A stretch of 37,000 bases of DNA from JAZDCJ01 sp036311985. Its GTDB lineage: Bacteria; Actinomycetota; Actinomycetes; Actinomycetales; Micrococcaceae. Of the stretch, positions 28,896-37,000 are shown in pieces. The first letter of the stretch is position 1, and each line of letters starts with the position of its first letter. The translations under genes were made by a program, and so were the position numbers. The notes beneath the pieces are model-generated. The model was not told the DNA's origin. It worked only from the letters and a program-made list of their open reading frames with translations, and did no database searches. The stretch is from NCBI RefSeq assembly GCF_036311985.1, contig NZ_JAZDCJ010000022.1. The stretch is one strand, 5' to 3'.

Positions 28896-30515
28896 TCAGC
28901 GGGTCTCGAACGCGTCGAAGATCACGCGTCCAGCGCGTACGGTGCGCAGGCAACGCGGCGCGCCCTCGTCGAGAACCGGGAGCATCGGCGTCCCGGCGCG
29001 GGCGTCCGTGCTCCAGGAGGCGACGCGCGCATCCGGGGCCTGCACTGCCAGCTCCGAGGCCTCCCAGACGGCGAACGTCGCCTCGGCCCCGGGGACGAGC
29101 TGCCCGGCCAGGGGATCGGCCACCCCGGCGGCACGGTGGCCGGCGCGCGTGTGGGCCACGAAGGCCGCGCGCGCCGAAACGCGCGCCGACGGCGTGTGGT
29201 GCTCGAGGCACGCCTTCACGGCGCCCCAGGGGTCCACCGCCGTGACCGGCGCATCGGACCCGAGGCAGACGGGGACGCCGGCCGCGAGGAAGCGTCCGAC
29301 CTCGTTCATGGCCGTCGAGCGCTCCACGCCGAGGCGCTGCTCGTACTGGCCGCCGGGCCCGCCCCAGAGCGCGTCGAACGCAGGCTGCAGCGAGACCGTG
29401 ATGCCGTACTCGAGGAGGGCGGCCAGGACGGCGTCGTCGATCATCTCGACGTGCTCGAGCCGGTGCCGCGCCGATTGCACCGCGGCTCGTCCGACGCGCT
29501 CCGCGGCCAGGCGGAAGCCCTCGATCGCGGCGTCCGCCCCCGCGTCGCCGATGACATGGAAGGCCGCCTGGATGCCGGCCTCGGTGCAGGCCGCGATGTG
29601 GTCGGCGATCCGGCCGGCGTCCAGGAAGAGGTCGCCGCGGCTGCCGGGGGCGTCGTCGTAGTCCGCCCGCAGCCGGGCCGTGCGGGAGCCGAGCGATCCG
29701 TCGATGTTCAGGTCTCCTCCGAGACCCGTGAGCCGGCCGCCGAAGTCCTCCATCAGGGAACGCGCCTGCGCGGCGTCGGCGACGGCCTCGCCCCAGTAGA
29801 CGTGGATCGCGGGGTGGTCCTGCCCCTCCTTCTCGAGCAGCCCGAGCAGGACCTCGGTGTCGCGGCGCGTGCCGATGTGCGGAGCCCCCATCTCGGCCGC
29901 CCCGGCGACCCCACGGGAGGCCAGGTGGCGCAGGGCGGCCCGCTGGAAGCGGCGCCGGGACGCGTCGGAGAAGTCGAGCACCTCGGCCCGCACCCGGGCA
30001 TGCGCTTCGCGCACGACGACCGCTCCGCCGTCGTACCCGTCCACCCCCGCCAGCGCCAGCCGCCCCGCGAGGGAGGCGTTGACGAGGCCCGAATGCACGT
30101 CGGCACGGGTGAGGTACACGTCCGCTCCCCCGCCCGCCTCCTCGAGCTCGGCGGGCGTCGGGACGCGCCCCTCCGGCCAGAGGCTCTCGTCCCATCCCGC
30201 GCCGAACACCGCGCCCCCGGAGGCGGCGGCGCCGCGCACCGCCTCGAGCAGGCCGGCCAACGAGCCTACCCCGCCGAGGTCCAGCATCGACAGCGCGGCG
30301 CCCGTTTCCGTCAAGTGGACGTGGCTGTCGAAGAAGGCGGGGGCGACGAGGGCCCCCTCGAGGTCCACGACCTCGACGCCCTCGTCGAGCAGGGCCGCCG
30401 CGGCGGCCTCCTGCCCGATCCACGCCACCGTCCCGTCCGCGACCAGCAGGGCGGTCGCGAAGGGGTCGGACGCGCTGTAGACGGCGCCGTTGCGGTACAT
30501 GACGCGCTGGGGCAT
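28896..30515 (-). CDS. YtcJ-like amidohydrolase
   Basis: A 539-aa metal-dependent hydrolase of the amidohydrolase-3 (YtcJ) group. The N-terminal beta-sandwich segment (YRNGAVYSASDPFATALLVADG) leads to the metal site FFDSHVHLTETG (HxH, about 64-66), then FHVIGDAGADAAIEGF, HRLEHVEMIDD and LGSDAPVTAVDPWGAV, ending with the second sandwich strand (RVIFDAFETR). These enzymes act on varied amide or urea substrates and often lack known roles. The ATG at 30515 has AAAGGAAC ~7 nt upstream. It lies 45 nt after helY on the same strand and may be the last gene of that operon. Substrate unknown. Confidence 0.9.
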   Translation of the reverse strand: MPQRVMYRNGAVYSASDPFATALLVADGTVAWIGQEAAAAALLDEGVEVVDLEGALVAPAFFDSHVHLTETGAALSMLDLGGVGSLAGLLEAVRGAAASGGAVFGAGWDESLWPEGRVPTPAELEEAGGGADVYLTRADVHSGLVNASLAGRLALAGVDGYDGGAVVVREAHARVRAEVLDFSDASRRRFQRAALRHLASRGVAGAAEMGAPHIGTRRDTEVLLGLLEKEGQDHPAIHVYWGEAVADAAQARSLMEDFGGRLTGLGGDLNIDGSLGSRTARLRADYDDAPGSRGDLFLDAGRIADHIAACTEAGIQAAFHVIGDAGADAAIEGFRLAAERVGRAAVQSARHRLEHVEMIDDAVLAALLEYGITVSLQPAFDALWGGPGGQYEQRLGVERSTAMNEVGRFLAAGVPVCLGSDAPVTAVDPWGAVKACLEHHTPSARVSARAAFVAHTRAGHRAAGVADPLAGQLVPGAEATFAVWEASELAVQAPDARVASWSTDARAGTPMLPVLDEGAPRCLRTVRAGRVIFDAFETR

Positions 30516-30560
30516 GCGGTGTTCCTTTCGGGGTGGGGCCGCGGAACGGCCAGGTGGTTC

Positions 30561-33377
30561 CTAGTCGGCGATCGAGGAATAGGCGACGACTCCGCGCCGG
30601 ACGGCGTCCACGGCCTCCCGGCAGCGCCGCGGGAAGCCGGGATCGAGTCCCGGGACCTTCGCGAGCTGGTCGAGCGAGTCGATGACCTGCTTCGCCCAGC
30701 GCACGAAGTCGCCCGCCGCGAGCTCCGAGCCGCGCAGGCAGTCCTTCAGGTCCCGGCCGCGGGCCCAGTGGTACATGGGCCAGACCAGTCCCGCCTCGGG
30801 CTCGGCGGTCTCGGGGAGCCGGTGGGCGGCCTCGCGGTCCGTCAGCTCGGACCACTGCCTCACCGCCGTGTCCCAGACGGTCTCGAGGGCCGGTGAGGGC
30901 AGCTTGGGCTGCACGCCCTTGTCCTCGCGCTTGGCCTGGTAGACCAGCATCGTCACGGCCGCGGCCAGCTCGGCCTTGCCGAGGCGGTCCAGGGCCCCGG
31001 ACTCGAGCACGAGCGAGGTCAGCAGGTCCCGCTCCCCGTAGATCCGGCGCAGGCGCTGCCCGGAGTCCGTGGCCTTCAGCGCCCCCGTCGCGGCGTCGGG
31101 AAGGAGGTAGCCGTAGTCGCCCAGCACCGAGCACACGCGGTCGAACGTCTTGGCGATCGTATTGGTGCGGCCGCTGATCTGGCCGGCAAGCCGGTCCGTC
31201 TCCTGGCGCAGCTTCCACCACCGCTCGGCCCAGCGCGCGTGGTCCTCGCGCTCACTGCAGCCGTGGCAGGCGTGCCGCTTCAGCCGGCGCCGGAGTTCGG
31301 TGATGCGCGCCTCCTGCTCGGAGTCGCCGCGGTAGTCGAAGCCGCTCGCGCCGCGCCGGGGCGGCCGCTGCTCGTGCAGGGCGTTGCGCATCGAGGAGGC
31401 GAGGTCCCGGCGTTCCTTGGGCGAGCGGCCCGTAAAGGCCTTGGGGATGCGGATCCGCGAGACGACCTCGACGGGCCCCTCGAGGTCCTGCGGCCCGAGG
31501 CGGCGGATCTGCCGGTCCTCCGTCAGGATGGTCGGGCGCGGATCACGGAGGGAGTCCGAGACGGCGATGACGACGCTGCGGCCCAGCCTGCGGGGCCCGG
31601 AGACGTCGACGATGTCCCCGGGGGTCAGCTGCGCGAGCGAGTCCTCCGCGGCCGAGCGCCGCGCCCGGTGGGCCGTGCGGGAGGCCGCCTTCTCCGCCTC
31701 GGAGAGCTCCTGGCGCAGCCGCGCGTAGTCCGCGAAGTCGCCGAGGTGGCATTGCATGGCGCGTGCGTAGCCCTCGAGCGACTCCTCGCGGCTGCGCACC
31801 TGGCGGGCCAGTCCGACGACGGAGCGGTCGGCCTGGAACTGGGCGAAGGAGGTCTCGAGGATCTCCCGTGCCCGGGGCCTGCCGAACTGTGCCGAGAGGT
31901 TCAGGCTCATGTTGTACGTGGGGCGGAAGCTCGAGTTCAGCGGATAGGTGCGCCGTGACGCGAGACCGGCGACCGCCGCCGGATCGGTCCCGGGCTGCCA
32001 CAGGACCACCGCATGGCCCTCCACGTCGATGCCGCGGCGGCCGGCCCGGCCCGTCAGCTGCGTGTATTCGCCCGCGGTCACCGAGACGTGCTGTTCGCCG
32101 TTGAACTTCTCCAGCTTCTCCAGCACCACCGATCGGGCGGGCATGTTCACGCCGAGGGCGAGGGTCTCCGTCGCGAACACGGCCTTGACCAGGCCCTGGG
32201 CGAAGAGCTTCTCGACGACTTCCTTGAAGACCGGCAGCAGGCCGGCGTGATGGGCCGCGAAGCCGCGCAGCAGGCCCTCGCGCCAGGACCAGAAGCCGAG
32301 CACGTCGAGGTCGTCCGGCGGCAGCTCGAAGGCGGCGAGGTCGATCGCCTGCTCGATCCGGCGCGCCTCGGCCTCCGTCGTCAGCGCCAGGCCGGAGCGC
32401 ACGCACTGCGCGACGGCGGCGTCGCAGCCCTTGCGGGAGAAGATGAACACGATCGCCGGGAGCAGGCCGGCCCGGTCCAGGGACAGGATCATCTCGGGGC
32501 GGGACACCGTGTGCCGGGGCGCGGAGGCGTCGGAGTAGCGCGGGCCGTGTCCACGGTTGCGGCCCTGCGCCCGCCCGGGGCGCGGCCGGCCGGAGTGCCG
32601 GAGGTCGCGCTGGGCCAGCTTGGTCAGTTCCGGGTTGACGGTGACGGTCTCGGCCGGTCCCTCCCCGCGCGCCGCCGCGGCCTCGTCGAAGGAGACCTCC
32701 CCGGCGAAGAGGTCGATCAACCGCCCGCCGGCCATGACGTGCTGCCACAGCGGGATCGGCCGGTGCTCGGAGACGACGATCTCCGTGTCCCCGCGGACCG
32801 TGTCGAGCCATCCGCCGAACTCCTCGGCGTTGGAGACGGTGGCGCTGAGCGAGACGAGCTGGACGTCGTCGGGCAGGTGGAGGATGACTTCCTCCCACAC
32901 GGCACCGCGGAACTTGTCGGCGAGGTAGTGGACCTCGTCCATCACGACGTAGCCGAGGCCAGTGAGGGTGTCCGAGTCCGCGTAGAGCATGTTGCGCAGC
33001 ACCTCGGTGGTCATCACGACGATCTCGGCCTCGCCGTTGACCGTCGTGTCCCCCGTGAGCAGGCCGACGCGGTCGGGGCCGTAGCGGGCGGCGAGCTCCG
33101 CGAACTTCTGGTTGCTCAGCGCCTTGATCGGCGTCGTGTAGAAGGCCTTGAGCCCACGGTGTAGCGCCAAATGGACGGCGAACTCCCCCACGACCGTCTT
33201 CCCGGCTCCGGTCGGGGCGGCGACGAGCACGCCCTTGCCGGCCTCGACGGCGCGGCACGCGTCGACCTGGAAGGGATCCAGCTCGAAGCCGAGGCCCTGA
33301 CGGAAGGCGTACAGCTCGGTCTTGGCCTCGGCCGCGCGCTCACGCGCCGCGGCGTAGTTCTCCGCCGGGGAGCCCAT
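30561..33377 (-). CDS. helY: Ski2-like DExH RNA helicase HelY
   Basis: A 938-aa superfamily-2 helicase similar to eukaryotic Ski2/Mtr4 and mycobacterial HelY. Motif I AAPTGAGKT (about 53-61), Ia TTPIKALSNQKF, II MDEVHYLAD (DEVH box), III SLSATVSN, then in the second RecA domain VIFIFSRKGCDAAV, FATETLALGVNMPAR and QLTGRAGRRGID (motif VI). A C-terminal helical region contains HACHGCSEREDHARWAERWW, a conserved HelY feature. The acidic/Arg-Gly linker around 255-290 is variable. It is presumably involved in RNA turnover or quality control. It follows tatC by 119 nt, the same order as Mycobacterium (pafBC-tatA-tatC-helY). Confidence 0.95.
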   Translation of the reverse strand: MGSPAENYAAARERAAEAKTELYAFRQGLGFELDPFQVDACRAVEAGKGVLVAAPTGAGKTVVGEFAVHLALHRGLKAFYTTPIKALSNQKFAELAARYGPDRVGLLTGDTTVNGEAEIVVMTTEVLRNMLYADSDTLTGLGYVVMDEVHYLADKFRGAVWEEVILHLPDDVQLVSLSATVSNAEEFGGWLDTVRGDTEIVVSEHRPIPLWQHVMAGGRLIDLFAGEVSFDEAAAARGEGPAETVTVNPELTKLAQRDLRHSGRPRPGRAQGRNRGHGPRYSDASAPRHTVSRPEMILSLDRAGLLPAIVFIFSRKGCDAAVAQCVRSGLALTTEAEARRIEQAIDLAAFELPPDDLDVLGFWSWREGLLRGFAAHHAGLLPVFKEVVEKLFAQGLVKAVFATETLALGVNMPARSVVLEKLEKFNGEQHVSVTAGEYTQLTGRAGRRGIDVEGHAVVLWQPGTDPAAVAGLASRRTYPLNSSFRPTYNMSLNLSAQFGRPRAREILETSFAQFQADRSVVGLARQVRSREESLEGYARAMQCHLGDFADYARLRQELSEAEKAASRTAHRARRSAAEDSLAQLTPGDIVDVSGPRRLGRSVVIAVSDSLRDPRPTILTEDRQIRRLGPQDLEGPVEVVSRIRIPKAFTGRSPKERRDLASSMRNALHEQRPPRRGASGFDYRGDSEQEARITELRRRLKRHACHGCSEREDHARWAERWWKLRQETDRLAGQISGRTNTIAKTFDRVCSVLGDYGYLLPDAATGALKATDSGQRLRRIYGERDLLTSLVLESGALDRLGKAELAAAVTMLVYQAKREDKGVQPKLPSPALETVWDTAVRQWSELTDREAAHRLPETAEPEAGLVWPMYHWARGRDLKDCLRGSELAAGDFVRWAKQVIDSLDQLAKVPGLDPGFPRRCREAVDAVRRGVVAYSSIAD

Positions 33378-33496
33378 GGTGTCCGCCCTTCGGTGTGGTG
33401 TCTTTGCCGGGGGCGGTCCAACGCTGGCATGGCCGGTCCCCCCGGGCCAACGATGCCATACCCGTCGCCGCGTCTCGCAACCGGGCGCGGCGGGTC

Positions 33497-34306
33497 TCAG
33501 GCCGAGGTGCCCAGATCCGAGGCTCGGCCTGCCCCGGCGGCGTTCTCCGCCTCGAGGGCGGCAGCGCGCTTGGCCCGCCGCTTGTCGTTGACGAGGCAGA
33601 TGACGGTCGCGGCGGCGAACAGGACCAGAAGGGGTCCGGCGAGCACGAACATCGTCATCGCATCGCCGCCGGGGGCGGCCATGGCCGCCACGAGGCAGAT
33701 GAGGAAGACGGTGATGCGCCAGTTCTTCACGATGAGCCGCCCCGGGAGCACGCCCACGAGGTTCAGGCCCACCATGAGCACCGGCACGATCATCGACAAG
33801 CCGAACGCGAGCATGAGCCGCAGCACGAAGCTGAGGTACACCGGTGCGGTGATGAGGTTGACGGCCTCGAACGGCGTCAGCCCGATGAAGAACCTCAACG
33901 CGTGCGGAAGCACCCAGTAGCCCAGGTAGATGCCGCCGAGGAAGAGGGGCAGCGAGGCGCCGATGAACGCGAGCGCCGTGCGCTTCTCCTTCTTCTTCAG
34001 TCCGGGGACGACGAACGCCCAGAGCTCATAGAGCCAGACCGGGGCGGCCATGACCAGCCCGAGGAACAGCGAGACCTTGATCATGATGTCGAAGGTCGAC
34101 ATCGCGGTATCGAAGTTCGCCTGCCCGCCCGCCTCGATGAGCGGGTCCATGAGCAGTCCCATGACCGGGTAGTAGAGGAAGAATCCTCCGACCGTCGCCA
34201 GGAACAAGGCGATCAGCGAGACGAAGAGCCGGTTGCGCAGCTCGATCAGGTGTTCCTTGAGGGCCATCTTCCCTTCGGGATTGGACCGCCCCGTCTTTGA
34301 TGCCAC
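33497..34306 (-). CDS. tatC: Sec-independent translocase protein TatC
   Basis: A 269-aa core of the twin-arginine translocase that recognises Tat signal peptides. Six membrane helices are apparent, with family signatures MALKEHLIELRNRL (cytoplasmic N-terminus with the conserved Glu), TPFEAVNLITAPVYLSF, and FEAVN/SFVLRLMLAFGLSMIVPVL in order. The C-terminus is basic and then low-complexity. The start is GTG 34306, 6 nt after the tatA stop; an internal ATG at codon 14 (MALKEH) would give a shorter N-terminus. Probable substrates in this window include the Rieske protein QcrA, which in other actinobacteria uses Tat for part of its insertion. Confidence 0.96.
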   Translation of the reverse strand: MASKTGRSNPEGKMALKEHLIELRNRLFVSLIALFLATVGGFFLYYPVMGLLMDPLIEAGGQANFDTAMSTFDIMIKVSLFLGLVMAAPVWLYELWAFVVPGLKKKEKRTALAFIGASLPLFLGGIYLGYWVLPHALRFFIGLTPFEAVNLITAPVYLSFVLRLMLAFGLSMIVPVLMVGLNLVGVLPGRLIVKNWRITVFLICLVAAMAAPGGDAMTMFVLAGPLLVLFAAATVICLVNDKRRAKRAAALEAENAAGAGRASDLGTSA

Positions 34307-34312
34307 GCGTGC

Positions 34313-34534
34313 TTAGAGGTTGCGGTCGCGCTGCTCGGGATCGACGATCCTGCCCTCGACCGGGCCCTCGCCTTCCGCCTTCGGGTCGTCGTCCTTCATC
34401 TGCCGGACCTCGGACTTGAAGATGCGCAGCGACTGGCCGATGGAACGGGCCAGGCCGGGAAGCTTGGGCGCGCCGAACAGCAACAGCGCCAGCACGATGA
34501 TGATGACCAGATGCCATCCTTGAAGACCACCCAT
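34313..34534 (-). CDS. tatA: Sec-independent translocase protein TatA
   Basis: A 73-aa single-span Tat component. The membrane helix (about 7-23; WHLVIIIVLALLLFG) leads through the hinge FGAPKLPGLARSIG (conserved FG-x2-KLP) into an amphipathic helix (LRIFKSEVRQMKDD) and an acidic tail. It multimerises around TatC to form the translocation pathway. ATG 34534 is selected because AAAGGAA lies 7 nt upstream; the frame stays open further upstream without support. TAGACT on the minus strand just upstream could be a weak internal -10. tatC starts 6 nt downstream. Confidence 0.95.
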   Translation of the reverse strand: MGGLQGWHLVIIIVLALLLFGAPKLPGLARSIGQSLRIFKSEVRQMKDDDPKAEGEGPVEGRIVDPEQRDRNL

Positions 34535-34565
34535 GGGGATTTCCTTTCGTCTCCTCAAGTCTACG

Positions 34566-34916
34566 TCACGAGAGGTCCAGATCACTGATCCGCTGCGGTT
34601 GCCCGCGCCGCTTCTTCCGCGCGACCCGGGCGCTCCGGCGCGCCTCGACGCGGGCCGCGCGTCCGGCGTCGTACTCATCGCGCTCCACGGCGGGATCACG
34701 GAAGAGCGCGGCGGTCCCGGCGGCCTTCCTCGACGCCCCCGGCGGCTCGTCGACGAGCGGTTCGCCGGCCGGCGGATGCAGCCTCGCCGCGGCCTCCCCG
34801 GCCTCGTCGACGAGGCCCATGAACCCCCGGAAGAGCCTGATGCCGCACAGCACCAGGAACAGGGCCGAGGCCGCGAGCAGGAACAGCCACAACAGGATCC
34901 AGAACCACCACGGCAT
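34566..34916 (-). CDS. small membrane protein between pafBC and tatA
   Basis: A 116-aa protein with one N-terminal hydrophobic segment (about 3-27; WFWILLWLFLLAASALFLVL) followed by a cytoplasmic tail that becomes very basic (VEARRSARVARKKRRGQPQR). I do not recognise a named family. Its ATG shares one base with the pafBC stop (TGATG), so it is translationally coupled to pafBC, and tatA follows 31 nt after its stop. The basic tail could contact nucleic acid or membrane lipids. A role with PafBC or Tat is only suggested by position. Confidence 0.8.
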   Translation of the reverse strand: MPWWFWILLWLFLLAASALFLVLCGIRLFRGFMGLVDEAGEAAARLHPPAGEPLVDEPPGASRKAAGTAALFRDPAVERDEYDAGRAARVEARRSARVARKKRRGQPQRISDLDLS

Positions 34917-36910
34917 CAGGCGCGCGCCTCCTCGTCGACGGAATACCCGGCCAGCGCCCCGTCGAGCCACTCCAGGGCGGTCGCGGCGAGTCCGGGCGGG
35001 TCGGCGATCGTGAGCCCGCCGCCGTGGCGGGCCACAAGCCCCGGCAGCATCCCGGCGTCGGCGATCCTCACCTCGGCCAGGACGCGGTCGCCCGACTGGG
35101 CCGTGCGCGTGGGCGCGTAGTCCTCGCGCAGCCGGGCGAGGCGTGCGTCGAAGCCCAGCACGACGACGACGTCGTCGGCCCCGGGGACGTAGAGGCGCTC
35201 CTGCATCGTGTGCTGCCCGCCCGGAGCGAACACCTCGCCGGTCTCCTCGATCGCGAGGATCCGGTCGACCCGGAAGTTCCGGGCTCCCCCGGCCTTGCGG
35301 CACCAGGCCTGCAGATAGCTCCGGCCGCCGTCCTCGAGCAGGCGCACGGGCTCGACCTCGCGGTACCCGACCTCGTCACGCGAGGGGTTGTGGTAGCCGA
35401 TCCGCAGGACCCGGCGTGCGGCGGCCGCGTCGGCGAGCCGCCGGCCCGGCCCGTCGGCCTCGGTGGCGCCGAGCCGTGCCGCGACGATCCGGCCGATCGG
35501 CGCGTACTCCCCCGAGGCGGCCAACAGCTTCTCGAGCGCGCCTGCCGCGGGGCCCGAGGCCTCGGCGCCGGGCAGGTCGAGCAGGGTCCGCAGGCCCACG
35601 ACGAGCGAGAGCGCCTCGACGAGGTTCAGGCGCAGGGGGTCGGCGAGCCCCTCGACGTTGCCCATCGTGATGACCCCGTCGTCGTAGTCGACGTCGATGA
35701 GCTCGTCGGGCAGGCCGTTGGGCACTCCGCACATGCGGATCATGGTCAGCTCCTGGACGAGGCGCTTCTCCGTCAGCCCGAAGTGTTCCGCCGTCTCGGC
35801 CAGGGTCGGAGAGCCGTGGAGGCTGACGAACGCGATGATGTCCAGGGCCCGCGCGGCGGCGACGGTCGCCGGCGGGCGTCCGGTGTTGCGGTGGACCGCG
35901 AGCTTGTAGGGCGGAACGGGCCGGGCCTGGGCGGCCCGGGCGTCCGCGAGGCGGCGGACGACGGCGTCGCGCAGCGCGCGCGGTTCCCGGACGCGCGCAG
36001 CGGCCCCCAGTTCCGCGATCTCCGCGGACGTGGCCTCGGCGTCGTGGAACGTGAAGGACACCGCGTCGAAGCCGTCGGCGGCGGGCTCGACCAGGGAGGC
36101 ACCCGCGCGCAGGGCGAGCCCCCGGCCCGGAGCGAGCTCGACGACCGCTGGCGTCGCGGCCAGGGACGGGTCCATGAGCCCGAGCTCGGCGGAGACGTCG
36201 AAGTCGGTGGGCCGCTCGAAGTGCGATCCGGCGACGCGGGCCACGGCCGAGGTGATGCGGGAGAGGCGGAAGATCCGCTTCTCGGAGCGGTCGAGGTCGA
36301 GTCCGACGAGGTACCAGTGGCCGAAGCGGTTGCCGAGGCCCCACGGTTCGACCCGCCGGCGGCTCTCGGCCCCGTCGACGGCGCGGTAGGTGAACCCGAC
36401 CCTCACGCGCTCCCACGTGGCGTGCAGGAGGTCCTCGAGGGCCTCGTCTCCCGCGTGGAGACGGGCCTCGAAGGTCTCGAAGGCCGCCGCCGCTTCCGCC
36501 TCGCCGATCCGGTCCCCGCCGAGCCGGACGACGGCGCGGGCCGCGGCGGCCTCGATGGTGGGGTCCTTCCAGACCTTGGCGGCGAGTCCGAGGGCGAGGG
36601 CCTCCTCGGCGGTGAAGGAGACCTCGGGCAGTCGGTAGTTCTCGGGCAGGATGCGGTAGCGCGCCTCTTGCTGGTCCTCTTCGAAGAGCGGTTCGCCGGA
36701 GACGACGTCCAGGGGGACGCCGAGCTGCCGCAGGGATGTCTTGTCGCGCTCGAACTTGCGGTCGAAGGCTTCCTGGTCCAGCCCCTGGTAGTCGTCGACC
36801 CGCACCCGCAACTCGTCCTTGGTGTAGCCCGACCGGCGCGAGAGCAGCGCATACGTCAGGCTGACGAGCTTCTCCGTGCGGGTGGGTCCTGTCCTGCGTT
36901 CCTGTGCCAC
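34916..36910 (-). CDS. pafBC: fused PafB-PafC WYL-domain DNA-damage regulator
   Basis: A 664-aa fusion of two WYL regulators, each with an N-terminal winged helix-turn-helix and a central WYL domain. Half one (about 1-320): LTYALLSRRSGYTKDELRVRV and the WYL-like segment RVEPWGLGNRFGHWYLVGLDLDR. Half two (about 325-664): ALDIIAFVSLHGSPTLAETAEHFGL and VEPVRLLEDGGRSYLQAWCRKAGGARNFRVDRI. PafBC activates a LexA-independent DNA-damage regulon in mycobacteria, where the halves are separate genes; natural fusion is known from Arthrobacter. The GTG at 36910 has TAACGT 7 nt upstream and no Shine-Dalgarno, so it looks leaderless. First gene of pafBC-membrane protein-tatA-tatC-helY in this window. Confidence 0.95.
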   Translation of the reverse strand: MAQERRTGPTRTEKLVSLTYALLSRRSGYTKDELRVRVDDYQGLDQEAFDRKFERDKTSLRQLGVPLDVVSGEPLFEEDQQEARYRILPENYRLPEVSFTAEEALALGLAAKVWKDPTIEAAAARAVVRLGGDRIGEAEAAAAFETFEARLHAGDEALEDLLHATWERVRVGFTYRAVDGAESRRRVEPWGLGNRFGHWYLVGLDLDRSEKRIFRLSRITSAVARVAGSHFERPTDFDVSAELGLMDPSLAATPAVVELAPGRGLALRAGASLVEPAADGFDAVSFTFHDAEATSAEIAELGAAARVREPRALRDAVVRRLADARAAQARPVPPYKLAVHRNTGRPPATVAAARALDIIAFVSLHGSPTLAETAEHFGLTEKRLVQELTMIRMCGVPNGLPDELIDVDYDDGVITMGNVEGLADPLRLNLVEALSLVVGLRTLLDLPGAEASGPAAGALEKLLAASGEYAPIGRIVAARLGATEADGPGRRLADAAAARRVLRIGYHNPSRDEVGYREVEPVRLLEDGGRSYLQAWCRKAGGARNFRVDRILAIEETGEVFAPGGQHTMQERLYVPGADDVVVVLGFDARLARLREDYAPTRTAQSGDRVLAEVRIADAGMLPGLVARHGGGLTIADPPGLAATALEWLDGALAGYSVDEEARA

Positions 36911-36917
36911 GCGTGCA

Positions 36918-36923
36918 ACGTTA
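36918..36923 (-). promoter_or_regulatory. -10 element of pafBC (leaderless)
   Basis: TAACGT on the minus strand, 7 nt before the GTG. The -35 region falls in the poly-G tail and cannot be judged. Confidence 0.5.
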
Positions 36924-36937
36924 CCAAGGACGGCAGC

Positions 36938-37000
36938 GGGGGGGGGGGGGAAGGGGGGGGGGGGAGGAGGGGGGGGAGGATGGGGAGGAGAGACAGGGTA
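36938..37000. other. poly-G low-complexity window end
   Basis: Runs of 13 and 12 G separated by AA, then G-rich sequence with a few A and a single T before the last bases. No gene. It looks like read-end or assembly artefact rather than genome sequence. Confidence 0.7.

Noticed and set aside
1..37000. tRNA, rRNA, CRISPR array, insertion sequence or prophage
   Set aside because: No cloverleaf with a GTTCGA-type T loop, no spaced direct repeats, no transposase or integrase motif and no att-like duplication was found by reading; weak negatives, as no tool was run.

Overview
The window is GC-rich (roughly 70%), gene-dense chromosomal DNA from an actinobacterium, most likely an Arthrobacter-like member of the Micrococcaceae. 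Support for this: an actinobacterial bc1-aa3 respiratory locus (ctaCDF, qcrCAB, ctaE) next to trpD; RbpA; a Ppm1-type mannosyltransferase; and a pafBC-tatA-tatC-helY block in which PafB and PafC are fused into one protein, as in Arthrobacter. Both ends of the window run into G-rich low-complexity sequence that looks like contig-end artefact, so it is probably a whole contig. No rRNA, tRNA, insertion sequence, phage or CRISPR was seen.

Layout. 1-2.7 kb: DUF3043 membrane protein, divergent M20 dipeptidase, ErpA-type Fe-S carrier. 2.86-5.86 kb: ctaC-ctaD-ctaF (oxidase subunits II, I, IV). 6.1-6.9 kb: a GntR/UTRA regulator. 7.07-11.36 kb, minus strand: ctaE-qcrC-qcrA-qcrB. With ctaCDF these encode the full menaquinol-to-oxygen branch. 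11.5-16.2 kb: trpD, a RAM-only Lrp protein, DUF3054, a SatD-like protein with a membrane partner, an XRE regulator with a frameshifted membrane partner, and a pterin-dehydratase/VOC fusion. 16.4-19.6 kb, minus strand: an AraC-VOC-UvrA-like operon joined by two ATGA overlaps. 19.8-25.5 kb: a second pterin-dehydratase/VOC fusion, a ZapE-like ATPase, peptide deformylase, an S9 peptidase and an RlmA-like methyltransferase. 25.6-28.5 kb: NfeD, SPFH protein, RbpA, and Ppm1 on the minus strand. 28.9-36.9 kb, minus strand: pafBC, a small membrane protein, tatA, tatC, helY and a YtcJ-like amidohydrolase.

Regulation is the most informative layer. Eleven transcription units show a -10-like hexamer (mostly TAnnnT) 6-8 nt before an ATG or GTG, the signature of leaderless mRNAs. 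rbpA carries an exact GGAAT-N18-GTT SigR/SigH promoter. The XRE/membrane pair has a promoter flanked by two matching palindromes. The SatD gene has a palindrome over its -35. The ctaE/trpD gap holds a 15-nt palindrome touching the trpD -10. A 390-nt gap upstream of ppm1 carries a good sigma-A promoter followed by several hairpins and may encode a structured leader or small RNA.

Candidates for less-described biology are the SatD-like protein, whose Asp/GDE motifs resemble nucleotide-cyclase and GGDEF folds, and the AraC-VOC-UvrA-like operon, which looks like a drug or genotoxin defence module. All calls rest on reading motifs by eye; no database search was run.
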